Source of the DNA: Gemmatimonadota bacterium
GTDB lineage: Bacteria > Gemmatimonadota > Gemmatimonadetes > Longimicrobiales > Gaopeijiaceae
Length of the DNA: 64,000 nt
Assembly (NCBI GenBank): GCA_041390125.1
Contig: JAWKQN010000021.1
Span: 1-64,000, forward strand
Direction of reading: 5' to 3'
The notes under the pieces were generated by a model. The model made no database searches and was not told where the DNA came from. It saw only the letters and a list, made by a program, of their open reading frames with translations. Below, piece by piece: positions 53,352 through 62,164 of this stretch; positions within the stretch are counted from its first letter, which is position 1, and every line of letters begins with the position of its first letter. A program made the position numbers and the translations under genes.

Positions 53352-53800
53352 GCGGTCTCCGGATGGTCTGGGTCGGGGCGGGTGAGGTCGGCGATCGCCG
53401 CCATCACCTTCTGGAAGCCTTCGAGATCCCGGGCGTCGATGCGTTGCTGCACGCCGTCCTCCAGCCGCTCCAGCATGTCCCGCAGCTCGGTGGCCACCTG
53501 CCCGCCTTCGTCCGTGACCCGCACCAGCGTGGAGCGCCGATCATCCGGGTTGGGCTCGCGCGCGAGCAGGCCCTTCTCCTCGAGACGGTCCAGCATCCCC
53601 GTCAACGTGGACGGCTTGTGGCCGAAGACCCTGGTGAGCTGCGAGACGGGGCAGGGCCCGTACAGCGTCGTGTAGGAGAGCAGGTGCCCCTCGCTCGGCT
53701 CGACGCCGCGCGCGCGGGAATCCGCCTCCATGAACTCGCCGATCTGCCGGGTGGCCTTGTGCAGCGGGGACACGAACTGGAGTGGCTTGGGTGTGGGCAC
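53348..53800 (-). CDS. MarR-family transcriptional regulator
   Basis: A winged-helix regulator of about 150 residues. HKATRQIGEFMEADSRARG forms the dimer helix, and CPVSQLTRVFGHKPSTLTGMLDRLEEKGLLAREPNPDDRRSTLVRVTDEG carries the HTH and wing (in pieces; the DxRSxxV wing motif is clear). MarR proteins respond to phenolics, oxidants or antibiotics. A GTG at 53800 gives the best family start; TTG at 53845 extends it by 15 residues. It overlaps dinB, and a palindrome lies upstream. Confidence 0.8.
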   Translation of the reverse strand: MPTPKPLQFVSPLHKATRQIGEFMEADSRARGVEPSEGHLLSYTTLYGPCPVSQLTRVFGHKPSTLTGMLDRLEEKGLLAREPNPDDRRSTLVRVTDEGGQVATELRDMLERLEDGVQQRIDARDLEGFQKVMAAIADLTRPDPDHPETA

Positions 53801-53851
53801 GAGGTCGAATCGCTCCGGGGCGGTTCCGGTCCGTCGGATACACAAACGTTA

Positions 53852-53889
53852 CGAAACCGTACTGCACGTATTCGAATAATACGGTTTCG
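53852..53889. promoter_or_regulatory. Palindromic operator upstream of marR
   Basis: CGAAACCGTA (53852-53861) and TACGGTTTCG (53880-53889) form a perfect 10-bp inverted repeat around 18 bases. The location just ahead of marR suggests autoregulation. Confidence 0.65.
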
Positions 53890-54012
53890 CACTAAATGCC
53901 GCAACAGGGTCGCGGTGGACCCGCACGGTGGGGCGATTGCCGACCCGGCGACAGGGGCGGCCGACCGGTCAGCCCCGACCGCACCAGGCCCTCCCGGTCA
54001 TTGGGCCCCGGG

Positions 54013-55266
54013 TCAGGCCGGCCGGCCCGCCACGCGGTAGAGGAGGGCCCCGGCCGCGACGATGGCCACCCCCAGCCCCGCCTCCTGGGGCCGCTCGACC
54101 AGCAGGAAGCCCAGCGTCCAGACCGTGAGCGCCAGGTAGACCAGCGGCGTGAGCGGATAGCCCCAGGTGCGGTAGGGGCGGGGGAGGTCGGGCTCACGCC
54201 GGCGCAGCACGAACACCCCGAGCACGGTGACGAACGAGTTGAGGCCCAGCGTGAAGCCCGCGAAGACCAGGATGGATTCGAACGACCCCGTGACGATGAA
54301 CAACAGGCTCACCACGCCCTGCGTGACGATCGCGGCCCACGGGACCCCGTCCCGGTTGGTGCGCGCGAGGAAGCGGAAGAGGCGGTAGTCCTCGCCGATG
54401 ACCTGCAGCACGCGCGGGCCTGCGAGGATCATGGCGCTCACGGTGGAGATGAGCAGCAGCGCCAGCACCAGACCCATGGCCTCCCCGCCGCGCGGCCCGA
54501 AGACGTGGGCCGCGGCCACGTAGCCCACCTCCAGCTTGCCCACGAGCTCGCTCTGGGGCGCCGCGAACAGGAAGGCGTGGTTGAGCGCCACGTAGAGCAC
54601 GAGCACGGTGCCCGTGCCGAGCCCCAGGATCCAGGGCAGCGTGCGCTGCGGACGCTCCAGCTCGGACGTGAGATAGGTGGCCGCGTTCCAGCCCGTGTAG
54701 GCGTACGACACGTAGATGAGCGAGACCGCGAAGGCCGCGCTGCCGATCTCCGCGAACGCCTGCGCGTCCGGGACCAGGTCGAGCGTCTGCGGTGCCGGTG
54801 TGAGCGTCCAGGTGGCCACGCAGAACGCGGCGATCAGCCCCACCTTGAGTGTGGTGAACGTGCGCTGGATGAGGCTCGAGTTGCGATGCGTGGTGGCGTG
54901 CGCGGCCGTGAAGACCAGCACCAGCCCGCTGGCCAGCAGCGTGGCGTTCAGCCCGGGGAAGACGGAGGCCAGGTACGTCCCGAACGTGATGGCCGCGAGC
55001 GCGGTGGGTGCCGCGAAGCCGATGCTGGCGGACACCCAGCCCGAGATGAAGCCCGCGGCCGGGTGGTAGATGCGCCCGAGGAAGGTGTACTCGCCGCCGG
55101 AGCGGGGGAGCGCGGCGCCCAGCTCCGCGTAGGTGAGCGCTCCGCAGAAGGCGGCGATCCCGCCCACCACCCAGAGCAGCAGCAGCGCGAACGGCGAGCG
55201 GATGTCCACGAGCTGGAAGCCCAGGCTGGTGAACACCCCCGTGCCGATCATGTTGGCCACCACCAC
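54013..55266 (-). CDS. APC-family amino acid permease, N-terminus unsettled
   Basis: The 417-residue protein has about twelve membrane segments. The substrate/Na region VVANMIGTGVFTSLGF, the segment GGIAAFCGALTYAELGAALPRSGGEYTFLG (in pieces) and PRPYRTWGYPLTPLVYLALTVWTLGFL mark an LAT/basic amino acid-type APC permease. The conserved residues before VVVANMIG (FGPYTALA) are in the same frame up to about 55,345, but no usual start codon lies there. An ATG at 55351 (TTHHLEPAPD) is in another frame. So either the gene starts at the GTG 55266 and lacks half of helix 1, or one base is missing or extra. Confidence 0.72.
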   Translation of the reverse strand: MVVANMIGTGVFTSLGFQLVDIRSPFALLLLWVVGGIAAFCGALTYAELGAALPRSGGEYTFLGRIYHPAAGFISGWVSASIGFAAPTALAAITFGTYLASVFPGLNATLLASGLVLVFTAAHATTHRNSSLIQRTFTTLKVGLIAAFCVATWTLTPAPQTLDLVPDAQAFAEIGSAAFAVSLIYVSYAYTGWNAATYLTSELERPQRTLPWILGLGTGTVLVLYVALNHAFLFAAPQSELVGKLEVGYVAAAHVFGPRGGEAMGLVLALLLISTVSAMILAGPRVLQVIGEDYRLFRFLARTNRDGVPWAAIVTQGVVSLLFIVTGSFESILVFAGFTLGLNSFVTVLGVFVLRRREPDLPRPYRTWGYPLTPLVYLALTVWTLGFLLVERPQEAGLGVAIVAAGALLYRVAGRPA

Positions 55267-55474
55267 CGCGAGCGCCGTGTAGGGCCCGAAGCGGGAGGCG
55301 TGGGTGCCCGGGCGCGGCGTCCGGCGCGGGCTCGAGGTGGTGGGTGGTCATCGGGGGCCAGTGCGGTGCGTGGGGCGCCCAGCGGCGGACGGAGCCGCTC
55401 CAGGAGTCGGCACGCTATCCCGCCAGCGCCCTGTGGCCAGCCTGCCCGAGGTCAGGCCATCCCCGCGCCCCCGC

Positions 55475-55498
55475 GGTGCCGCGCCTTGCTGCGGCACC
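55475..55498. repeat. Perfect hairpin in the APC/GNAT intergenic region
   Basis: GGTGCCGC pairs with GCGGCACC around GCCTTGCT. No T-tract follows. It could be a regulatory structure between the divergent genes. Confidence 0.35.
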
Positions 55499-55520
55499 CC
55501 TCCCGGTGGAACGTACCCGG

Positions 55521-56476
55521 ATGCGCCGCCCACCTGTCCTCCGCCCGCTGGAGCCGCGGACGGCTCCGCCTTCGAGAGCGCCTTCGCGCTGATCGGCTGG
55601 TCCAAGCCGCGCGCGCTGTTCGATCGCTACCTGGCCGAGCAGGCCGTGGGGCTGCGCTGGACCTGTGTGGCCGAGGTGAACGACGCACCCACGGGCTACC
55701 TCACCGTGGCGTGGCGCTCCGCGGATCCCGAGCTGGCCGCGCGTGCCATCCCCGAGATCGTGGACCTGAACGTGCTGCCGCAGCATCGCCGGAAGGGCCT
55801 GGGCTCGTCCCTGCTGGACGCCGCGGAAGCGGAGGTGGCCGAGCGCGGCGCATGGATCGGCCTGCGGGTGGGGCTGCACCGCGGCTATGGTGCGGCGCAG
55901 CGCCTCTACGTGCGCCGGGGCTACGTGCCCGACGGCCAGGGCGCGCTGTACGACGGCCTGCCCGTCCCCGAAGGCGGGACCACCGTCCTGGACGACGACG
56001 CCGCGCTGCGCATGGTCAAGCACCTCGCGCCGGGCACCGCGTCCGGCTACGTGCGGGCCCTGCGCGCGGCCTGGGGCAGCCGCTTGTTGCTCCTGCCGGC
56101 GGTGGCGGTGGTGCTGCACGACCCCGAGGGTCGTCTCCTGCTGGTCCAGGACCGCGCGTCGGGTACGTGGAGCCTTCCGGCCGGCGGCATCGAGCCCGGG
56201 GAGGACGCGGAGTCCGCAGCGCGCCGGGAGCTCCGGGAGGAGACGCAGCTCGAGGCGGAGCATCTCGAGCTGGTGGGCGCGCTGGGCGGCCCAGGCTTCC
56301 GACACACGTACCCGAACGGGGACCGGGTCGAGTACGCGTTGTTCGTGTACCGCGCCCGGGTGTCGAGCGTCGTGGCGCATCCCGACGAGGTGGAGATCGA
56401 GCGATGCGCCTGGTTCGGGCGGGAGCAGTCCCCGCCGCTCCGCTTTCCGTACCCGGAGGAGCTGCTCTGGGCGTAG
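55521..56476 (+). CDS. GNAT acetyltransferase - Nudix hydrolase fusion
   Basis: The N-terminal part is a GNAT domain: IPEIVDLNVLPQHRRKGLGSSLLDAAE is the acetyl-CoA loop, and YGAAQRLYVRRGYVPDGQGALY follows. The second part is Nudix: AVAVVLHDPEGRLLLVQ, PAGGIEPGEDAESAARRELREETQLE (the Nudix box, in pieces), and a C-terminal tail. It would couple acetyl transfer with hydrolysis of a nucleoside diphosphate compound. The natural ATG (55521; RPPVLRPLEP) is one base out of frame from the rest (missing base near 55,555). Without that base, no good start exists. Confidence 0.75.
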
Positions 56477-56479
56477 CGC

Positions 56480-56512
56480 CGGAACGTGCCAGGGAGAGCA
56501 GACCGCCGATGG
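56480..56512 (+). repeat. Partial RNase P RNA-like segment
   Basis: 33 bases match 58575-58607 inside rnpB at 30 positions, including 19 in a row (GAGAGCAGACCGCCGATGG). In rnpB this is the conserved CR-II/III region. There is no other rnpB sequence around it, so it is a small fragment, not a second gene. Confidence 0.75.
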
Positions 56513-56513
56513 T

Positions 56514-56556
56514 GGCGCTGCGCTTCCCGTTCCCCGAGACGATGCTCTGGCCGTAG
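56514..56556 (+). pseudogene. Remnant copy of the Nudix C-terminus
   Basis: The 43 bases match the last 43 of the GNAT-Nudix gene (56434-56476) at 34 positions, end with TAG and read LRFPFPETMLWP in place of LRFPYPEELLWA. It looks like the tail of a lost second Nudix gene. Confidence 0.65.
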
Positions 56557-56635
56557 CCGGTCCCCGCCGCATGTCCCCCGCGGCGGCCTCCTCTCGTTTG
56601 GCTGCACGACGAGCCGATCCGAGCGAGGGGGGACC

Positions 56636-57637
56636 ATGCGCCACGTCCGTCGAGCCCACACCCGTATCCCGGTCCGCGCGCGCTGCGCGCAGGTCCTGCG
56701 GAGCCTGCCCGGGGCCGTCCTGCTGGCCCTGTCCGCGCAGGCGGTGGAGGCCCAGGCCGCGCTGAGCGGCTTCGCCGGCAGCACCTTGATGGGCACCTAC
56801 ACGTCCGAGTTCGACCGGCTCGCGTACGCCCGCGCGCTGACGCGGAGCCCGAGCGTCGAGTACGCCGAGGGCGGCCTCACCAGCCGGATCTTCCAGCGGC
56901 CCGAGGCCCGCAGCAACCTGGAGATCCTGCGCAGCTACGAGCGCGAGCTGGTGGCCGGCGGCTTCACCGTCCACCTGGCCACGGCGCTCAACACGCCGAT
57001 GAGCTGGCAGCTCAAGCTGCTCTACGACCCGCCGCACACGTCCACGGGCGAGCGCCGCTACGCGAAGCCGAACGGGAGCGGTGCGGTGGGTGCCCTCGAT
57101 GTCGCCTTCGTGACCGGCAGCGCCGACCACTACCTGCTCGCGAGCCGCAACGCGGACGGCGCCGAGCGCTGGGTGGCCGTGCTGCTGTCCCGCTCCCGCC
57201 CCTACTACATGGTCGAAGAAGTGACCGTGGACGCCATGGAGACGGGCACGGTCGTGCTGGACCTGGAGGCCATGCGCTCCGGGATCGAGCGGGCGGGCAA
57301 GATCGCCGTCTACGACATCCACTTCGCCACCGGGAGCGCCGAGATCGAGCCCCGGTCCGCCGCCGCCCTGGAGGTGATCGCCACCTTCCTGCGCGAGACC
57401 ACGGACGGTTTCTACATCGTCGGCCACACGGACGACACCGGCTCGCTGTCCACCAACCTGACGCTGTCCGAGGCGCGCGCGGCCGCCGTGAAGACCGCGC
57501 TGGTGCGCGACCACGGCGTGGACGCCGCCCGCCTGGAGACCCGCGGCGTGGGCCCGCTGTCCCCGGTCTCCACGAACCGCGACGAGTCCGGCCGCGCGCT
57601 CAACCGGCGCGTGGAGGTGGTCCAGCGCCTGCGGTGA
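56636..57637 (+). CDS. OmpA-family outer-membrane protein
   Basis: A 333-residue protein. A signal peptide ends near AVEAQA (residue about 41). Residues 42-225 have no clear domain. The C-terminal OmpA domain (about 225-333) has IHFATGSAEIEPRSAAAL, IVGHTDDTGSLSTNLTLSEARA and TNRDESGRALNRRVEVV, which bind peptidoglycan. It may tether the outer membrane to the wall. Start at ATG with GAGGGGGGA upstream. Confidence 0.85.
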   Translation: MRHVRRAHTRIPVRARCAQVLRSLPGAVLLALSAQAVEAQAALSGFAGSTLMGTYTSEFDRLAYARALTRSPSVEYAEGGLTSRIFQRPEARSNLEILRSYERELVAGGFTVHLATALNTPMSWQLKLLYDPPHTSTGERRYAKPNGSGAVGALDVAFVTGSADHYLLASRNADGAERWVAVLLSRSRPYYMVEEVTVDAMETGTVVLDLEAMRSGIERAGKIAVYDIHFATGSAEIEPRSAAALEVIATFLRETTDGFYIVGHTDDTGSLSTNLTLSEARAAAVKTALVRDHGVDAARLETRGVGPLSPVSTNRDESGRALNRRVEVVQRLR

Positions 57638-57811
57638 GCCGAGCGTCGTGCAGGGCGCGGCGCGGCGGAAACACGAACGACGCGCGTGCGGAGGGGCCTC
57701 GTCCCGGAGAAGCGCCGTCCTGGAAGGGCCGGAAGGGTGCTGAACGCCTGGCATATCGCCTGCCCCCTTCCTCCCGGTTCCGAACGATTCCTCCGACCGG
57801 GATGCATCGCC

Positions 57812-58345
57812 GTGAAGACGACCACGCCGACCGAGAAGAAGATCGACGAGCTCTACGAGCTGATCGACGATATGGAGACCGCCCTGCTCACCACGCGCCG
57901 CCCCGACGGCATGCTGGTGACGCGGCCCATGGCCACCCAGGAGCGGGGGCCGCTGGCCGACCTCTGGTTCGTGACCAGCATCGAGACCCACAAGATCGAC
58001 GAGCTGGAGCAGGACCCGAACGTGAGCCTGGGCTACTACGACGACGGGACCAAGGAGTGGGTCTCCGTGAGCGGCATCGCCACCATCAGCCAGGACCGCG
58101 CGAAGATCCGCGAGCTGCACCAGCCCGACTGGAAGGCCTGGTTCGCGGACGAGGGCGGCAACCGCGACGGCGGCCCGGACGACCCCCGCCTGGCCCTGAT
58201 CCTGGTCGAGGCCGAGTCCGTCCACTACATGAAGGCCAAGCACTCCCGCCCGGTGGCCCTGTTCGAGATCGCCAAGGGCATCGTGACCGGCACCCAGCCC
58301 GATCTGGGCCGCGAGGAGCGCCTGAGCGGACGGGAGCTGGGCTGA
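57812..58345 (+). CDS. PNPOx-like flavoprotein (general stress 26 type)
   Basis: A 177-residue split-barrel protein. RRPDGMLVTRPMAT, LWFVTSIETHKIDELEQDPNVSLGYYDD and WVSVSGIATISQDRAKI (in pieces) match the general-stress-protein-26 branch of the pyridoxamine 5'-phosphate oxidase-like family that binds FMN. The oxidase activity is not assured. Start GTG at 57812 is the natural start of the domain; the open frame upstream is longer but lacks domain features. Confidence 0.82.
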   Translation: MKTTTPTEKKIDELYELIDDMETALLTTRRPDGMLVTRPMATQERGPLADLWFVTSIETHKIDELEQDPNVSLGYYDDGTKEWVSVSGIATISQDRAKIRELHQPDWKAWFADEGGNRDGGPDDPRLALILVEAESVHYMKAKHSRPVALFEIAKGIVTGTQPDLGREERLSGRELG

Positions 58346-58391
58346 CGTCCGAGGGGCCCCGGGCCCTGCTCCGGGGCCCTCCTCCACCCGC

Positions 58392-58420
58392 TTTACCCCG
58401 CCTCCCGAAACGGCTACCCT
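58392..58420 (+). promoter_or_regulatory. Predicted rnpB promoter
   Basis: TTTACC and TACCCT with a 17-base spacer, in the expected place ahead of the RNase P RNA. The start would be near 58427, at the beginning of the GTCTGTC flank. Confidence 0.4.
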
Positions 58421-58471
58421 ACAGGTCTGTCACGCACCCGGCCGGACCCCTCGGGGCCCGGCCAGGCGCAT

Positions 58472-58868
<397 letters not shown>

Positions 58869-58885
58869 GCGCGCGTGCGACAGAC

Positions 58886-58959
58886 GCGCCCGTAGCTCAG
58901 ATGGATAGAGCGTCGGCCTCCGGAGCCGAAGGTCACAGGTTCGAATCCTGTCGGGCGCA
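58886..58959 (+). tRNA. tRNA-Arg (CCG)
   Basis: Acceptor GCGCCCG/CGGGCGC with discriminator A; D-arm, anticodon stem TCGGC/GCCGA with loop CTCCGGA giving anticodon CCG; T-loop GGTTCGAATCC. No encoded CCA. A strong hairpin terminator starts two bases after it. It marks the edge of a genomic island. Confidence 0.95.
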
Positions 58960-58960
58960 T

Positions 58961-59002
58961 GCGAACGACCCCGGCCCCTGCAAAGGGGTCGGGGTCGTTT
59001 GC
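58961..59002 (+). terminator. Strong terminator after tRNA-Arg
   Basis: A 19-bp stem with a GCAA tetraloop (58961-58979 with 58984-59002, two G-T pairs) directly follows the tRNA. In the 58960-59296 gap there is otherwise a hairpin (59119-59139), the 13-nt repeat and no gene. Confidence 0.8.
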
Positions 59003-59118
59003 TTGGGGGCTGGCGACGGAGCGGGCCCGAGGGTGGGGTGGGGCGGGGGAGGGCCAGGTTCGACCCGATCCGCCACGTACGTGGGTCGCGAGACCAGATG
59101 CGGTCGCGAGGGCGGCGA

Positions 59119-59139
59119 GCCCGGCCCGCAGGGCCGGGC
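59119..59139. repeat. Perfect hairpin at island border
   Basis: GCCCGGCCC-GCA-GGGCCGGGC, nine base pairs and a three-base loop, eight bases before the 13-nt att-like repeat. Confidence 0.4.
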
Positions 59140-59146
59140 GAAGCCC

Positions 59147-59159
59147 ATCCTGTCGGGCG
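59147..59159. repeat. 13-nt copy of tRNA-Arg 3' sequence (att-like)
   Basis: ATCCTGTCGGGCG is identical to 58945-58957 in the T-arm/acceptor of tRNA-Arg. The composition shift begins just after this copy, as expected for an attachment-site duplication by an integrating element. No integrase lies in this window. Confidence 0.5.
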
Positions 59160-59296
59160 TGGTGGGGGAGGGCTCCTAGGCCGCAACGGCACCCGACTCT
59201 GTTGCTCGACGGCATTCCGCCGAAGCGCGGTAGCCGCGTCGTTGTCCGCGTCGTAGGTTTCTCGAGGTAAACTGGATCACCCCGACCCCACAGTGT

Positions 59297-60499
59297 GTGT
59301 CGAAGAGCGAAGTAAGCCCGTTCACGCCCGGGCAGCCAGCTCCCGTCGAGCTTTTTACGGGCCGCGCAAGCCAAGTCGAGTCCCTGAGCGACCTCGCGCG
59401 CGCCGCGGCTCAGGGCAAGTTCAAGGTTGCATTCCTCACAGGGGAGCGCGGAATCGGCAAGAGTTCCATAGCGGCGTTCGTGAGGCGGCTGGCGGAGCAA
59501 CGGTTGCACCTCCTTACGCTGCAAGTGTTCCTCGGGGGTAGCAGCAACGAGACGGAGGCAGTACGGAGAATACTTGATCGCCTCGCCAAGTCCGGCGTAG
59601 GGGCAAGTTGGTTTGAGAAGATCAAGAGTTTGTTCGGTAATCAGATAGAGGAGGTGGGGCTCTTTGGCGTTCAAGTCGGGTTTGCGCCGGACTCAGCTAA
59701 GCTGCAGAAGCTAACCGACGGTTTTGATATAGCGCTTAGAACTCTTGTTCGGCGCCTTGAAGGCGAGCGCGACGGCCTGTTCATCGTCCTGGACGATATC
59801 AACGGCCTTGCGTCCTCTGAGTCGTTTGCGCATTGGCTCAAGAGTCTCGTTGACGGTATCGCAACTTCAGGTGAGCCGCTGCCTCTCTTCCTCTTGCTGG
59901 TCGGCCTTGAGGATCGCCGCCGTGAATTGCTGAGCGCCCAGCCCTCGCTTGCGCGGGTATTCGAGTTGGTTGCCATCGATCCTTGGGATGACGACGAGGC
60001 GAGCGCCTTCTTGAAAAAGGCTTTCGATTCCGTTGGTATCAGTATCGAGGACCGCGCGCTCGAGGTACTAACGCGATACACCGGCGGTCTGCCTGTACTC
60101 GCACATGAAATCGGCGACGCCGCTTACCGCTTCGACGACGACAGCGTCATCGACAGTGACGATGCTTACCAAGCTGTCCTTGCCGCTGCGGATGTTGTCG
60201 GCCGGAAGCACGTAGAACCTCACGTTATGGAGGCAATCCGCAGCAAGCGCTATCGCACCATACTTAAGAAGATCCCGGCGAAGGGCTTGGGGCGAGAATT
60301 CAAGCGTTCTGATCTGCTTGATCACCTCGAGACGGAAGAGGTGAAAGTTGCCGATAACTTCCTCCGAAAGATGCGCGATCTCTCGGTGCTTGAGCAGATG
60401 CCGAGCGAGGGCGCCGGCTGGTACCGCTTCACCTCTGAGCTGCACTTTCTGTACTTCTTAGTTGAGTCGATTCGCTCTCAGTTGACGCAATCAGAGTAG
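59297..60499 (+). CDS. AAA/STAND-type P-loop ATPase in island
   Basis: The 400-residue protein starts with FTGRASQVESLSDLA and has Walker A GERGIGKSS (residues 49-57), Walker B LFIVLDDIN (about 160-168), and a region ending in a winged-helix-like C-terminus (RSDLLDHLETEEVKVADNFLRKMRDLSVLEQ). This is the archaeal-ATPase/AAA_16 type, often a regulator or defence ATPase. It is intact, uses more A/T-rich codons than the backbone, and faces the SIR2 and HSP90 genes from the other strand. The GTG start follows the island border. No effector domain is fused. Confidence 0.8.
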   Translation: MSKSEVSPFTPGQPAPVELFTGRASQVESLSDLARAAAQGKFKVAFLTGERGIGKSSIAAFVRRLAEQRLHLLTLQVFLGGSSNETEAVRRILDRLAKSGVGASWFEKIKSLFGNQIEEVGLFGVQVGFAPDSAKLQKLTDGFDIALRTLVRRLEGERDGLFIVLDDINGLASSESFAHWLKSLVDGIATSGEPLPLFLLLVGLEDRRRELLSAQPSLARVFELVAIDPWDDDEASAFLKKAFDSVGISIEDRALEVLTRYTGGLPVLAHEIGDAAYRFDDDSVIDSDDAYQAVLAAADVVGRKHVEPHVMEAIRSKRYRTILKKIPAKGLGREFKRSDLLDHLETEEVKVADNFLRKMRDLSVLEQMPSEGAGWYRFTSELHFLYFLVESIRSQLTQSE

Positions 60500-61021
60500 A
60501 AGTGAGACACGGCATCTGCTTGTCCGATCCCGCGGAACTACTCTTGTCTTATGGGCAGCTTCGGCTGCTAGAAGGTCCGGCGCGTCTACGGCTGGGAACT
60601 CGTCCACGCACTCCAAGTTCCAACTGTAGATCTGCGACGTCCAGACGCGGGGCCCCGTCGCGCCTGGCTCGCGTGACACTTCGTGAGGAATCTGGAAGAT
60701 GCCCGTTACAATTGGCGACACAGAACCTGAGTCCCGCGCTTCGTGACAACAGAGGGCGTCAAGATTGCTTCCGCGCTTGGGCTGCGACCTGCTGTGCTCA
60801 CGATCGCCTGTTTGGTCAGAGACCAGATGCCTCGGATGCACGTTGACGGCGGGGCCTCCGGCACCGCGAGTCGAGGCGCCGTCGCCGCCTGCCGCGCTTT
60901 CAGGCAGATCGTTCCAAGAGCTTCTTCTGAGCAAGCGGAGATCTTCTTGGTGTGTGATCACCTATGTGGTGAGATTCCCCAGCGATAGTTGATAGAGCCC
61001 GAGGATCCGTCGCGTGAGGGA
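60500..61021. other. Unassigned island DNA (522 bases)
   Basis: Between the convergent ATPase and SIR2 genes. Short frames on both strands (for example plus 60743-60988; minus 60961-60491) look partly protein-like, but none has a domain and they overlap each other. It could hold a decayed gene; I cannot say on which strand. Confidence 0.3.
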
Positions 61022-62164
61022 TTAGGCCCAGCGAGTACCGGGCCACGGAAGCGTCTTCGCCGTGTAGGAGACCTCGCATGGAGTCGGGATCAAGAGCACA
61101 CTCTTCCAGATCCAGCGTGTCAATCGCGCTACAACGCTCCCCCTGCTTCGGTGCGTGTCGAGCGCCACCTGAATGTGAGAGATCACAGACTTCGCCGAAG
61201 CATCGACGACCGCCTTGGATGCCCAGTTCATCAAGGTGCGCGGCGGGTCCATTGTCCGCATGGCTTGCGGCAAGGTTGAAATCAGGAAGCGACCTGCTGT
61301 CTGCGCAATCGCCTGGGCATCCGGAACTCCGTAGGTATTTCCATCGGGGTTGACGATGAACACGGGAATGCGCCGCGCCATCCGAGCGGCTGCTTCACGG
61401 ATGTGTGCGTCTCGAAGTGAGGTGCCGACAAACACGCCGCAATCGGCGGCGTCCGCGGTACCGAGAAAGCGTGCGATAGCTCTGGGTATGGAGGCTGAGT
61501 CAGGATCTTCTCTCTAGAGGGAGGATCAGCGCTGAACCGAGTCGTTGGCCCCCAGCGAGTTGCAGCGTCGCCCGTCCGAACAGTGGCATCGGGTGCCGCA
61601 ACTTCGTTGGGCGCCCATCAGCGCTATACCAATCAGTTGAGCCGTGCAGCTTGACGAGAAGCGGAGCGGGATGACGGCCTCGCTGAACCCGAGCCAGGGG
61701 TGCGGTCTCTCCCGTGCCGAACGGTGCGAACCCATCGTTAAGCGCCGTCTCTTCGACATTGGCGGCGAGTTCAATGGCACGGTCATAGTTGGTGGTGACG
61801 AACGTCAGGTCGGCGCTCAAACGCGCGCGCAGAACTGGCCCCCACATGAGGTGAGCACTGGCGGCGGTCACCCGTTCTGCTGCATGCTGAACGAACCATT
61901 CGACCTCGGCTCTTACTGCATCGACCCGGTCCGCTGCCTCTAATCGCTCGCCGATCAACTCTAGGGGCTCTCGCGCGAGTGCGAGGCGGTCAATACCATC
62001 GATGAGAACCTCGATGTCGTCAGTGCCGCGCATGATGCTGCGGACCACGTGCGGCTCGACACCCCAGCGTTCCGCGTGGCTGAGGAACTCGCGCGCGAGA
62101 CCGGTCATTCTGGCACGCCGATCTCGATTGAGGTTCCAGCCCCCGCGAAGAGCAGACACTTCAT
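61022..62164 (-). pseudogene. SIR2-family (NADase-type) protein, frameshifted
   Basis: ATG at 62164 starts KCLLFAGAGTSIEIGVP, the NAD-binding GAGxS motif. After a shift near 62,145 the frame gives LARLEFLSHAERWG-like residues, then LTFVTTNYDRAIELAAN, LLVKLHGSTDWYSADGR (the catalytic-type histidine) and KLRHPMPLFGRATLQLAGG. After two shifts near 61,513 and 61,475 it continues FVGTSLRDAHIREAAARMA and IPVFIVNPDGNTYG. These are the hallmarks of SIR2 proteins in defence systems that deplete NAD+ on phage infection. Its start abuts the end of the HSP90-like gene. One or more frame breaks make it non-functional as read, unless they are sequence errors. Confidence 0.78.

Noticed and set aside
60743..60988. 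81-residue plus-strand protein (TEGVKIASALGLRPAV...)
   Set aside because: It looks like a protein but has no domain, no clear start signal, and overlaps equally plausible minus-strand frames; kept only as unresolved DNA.
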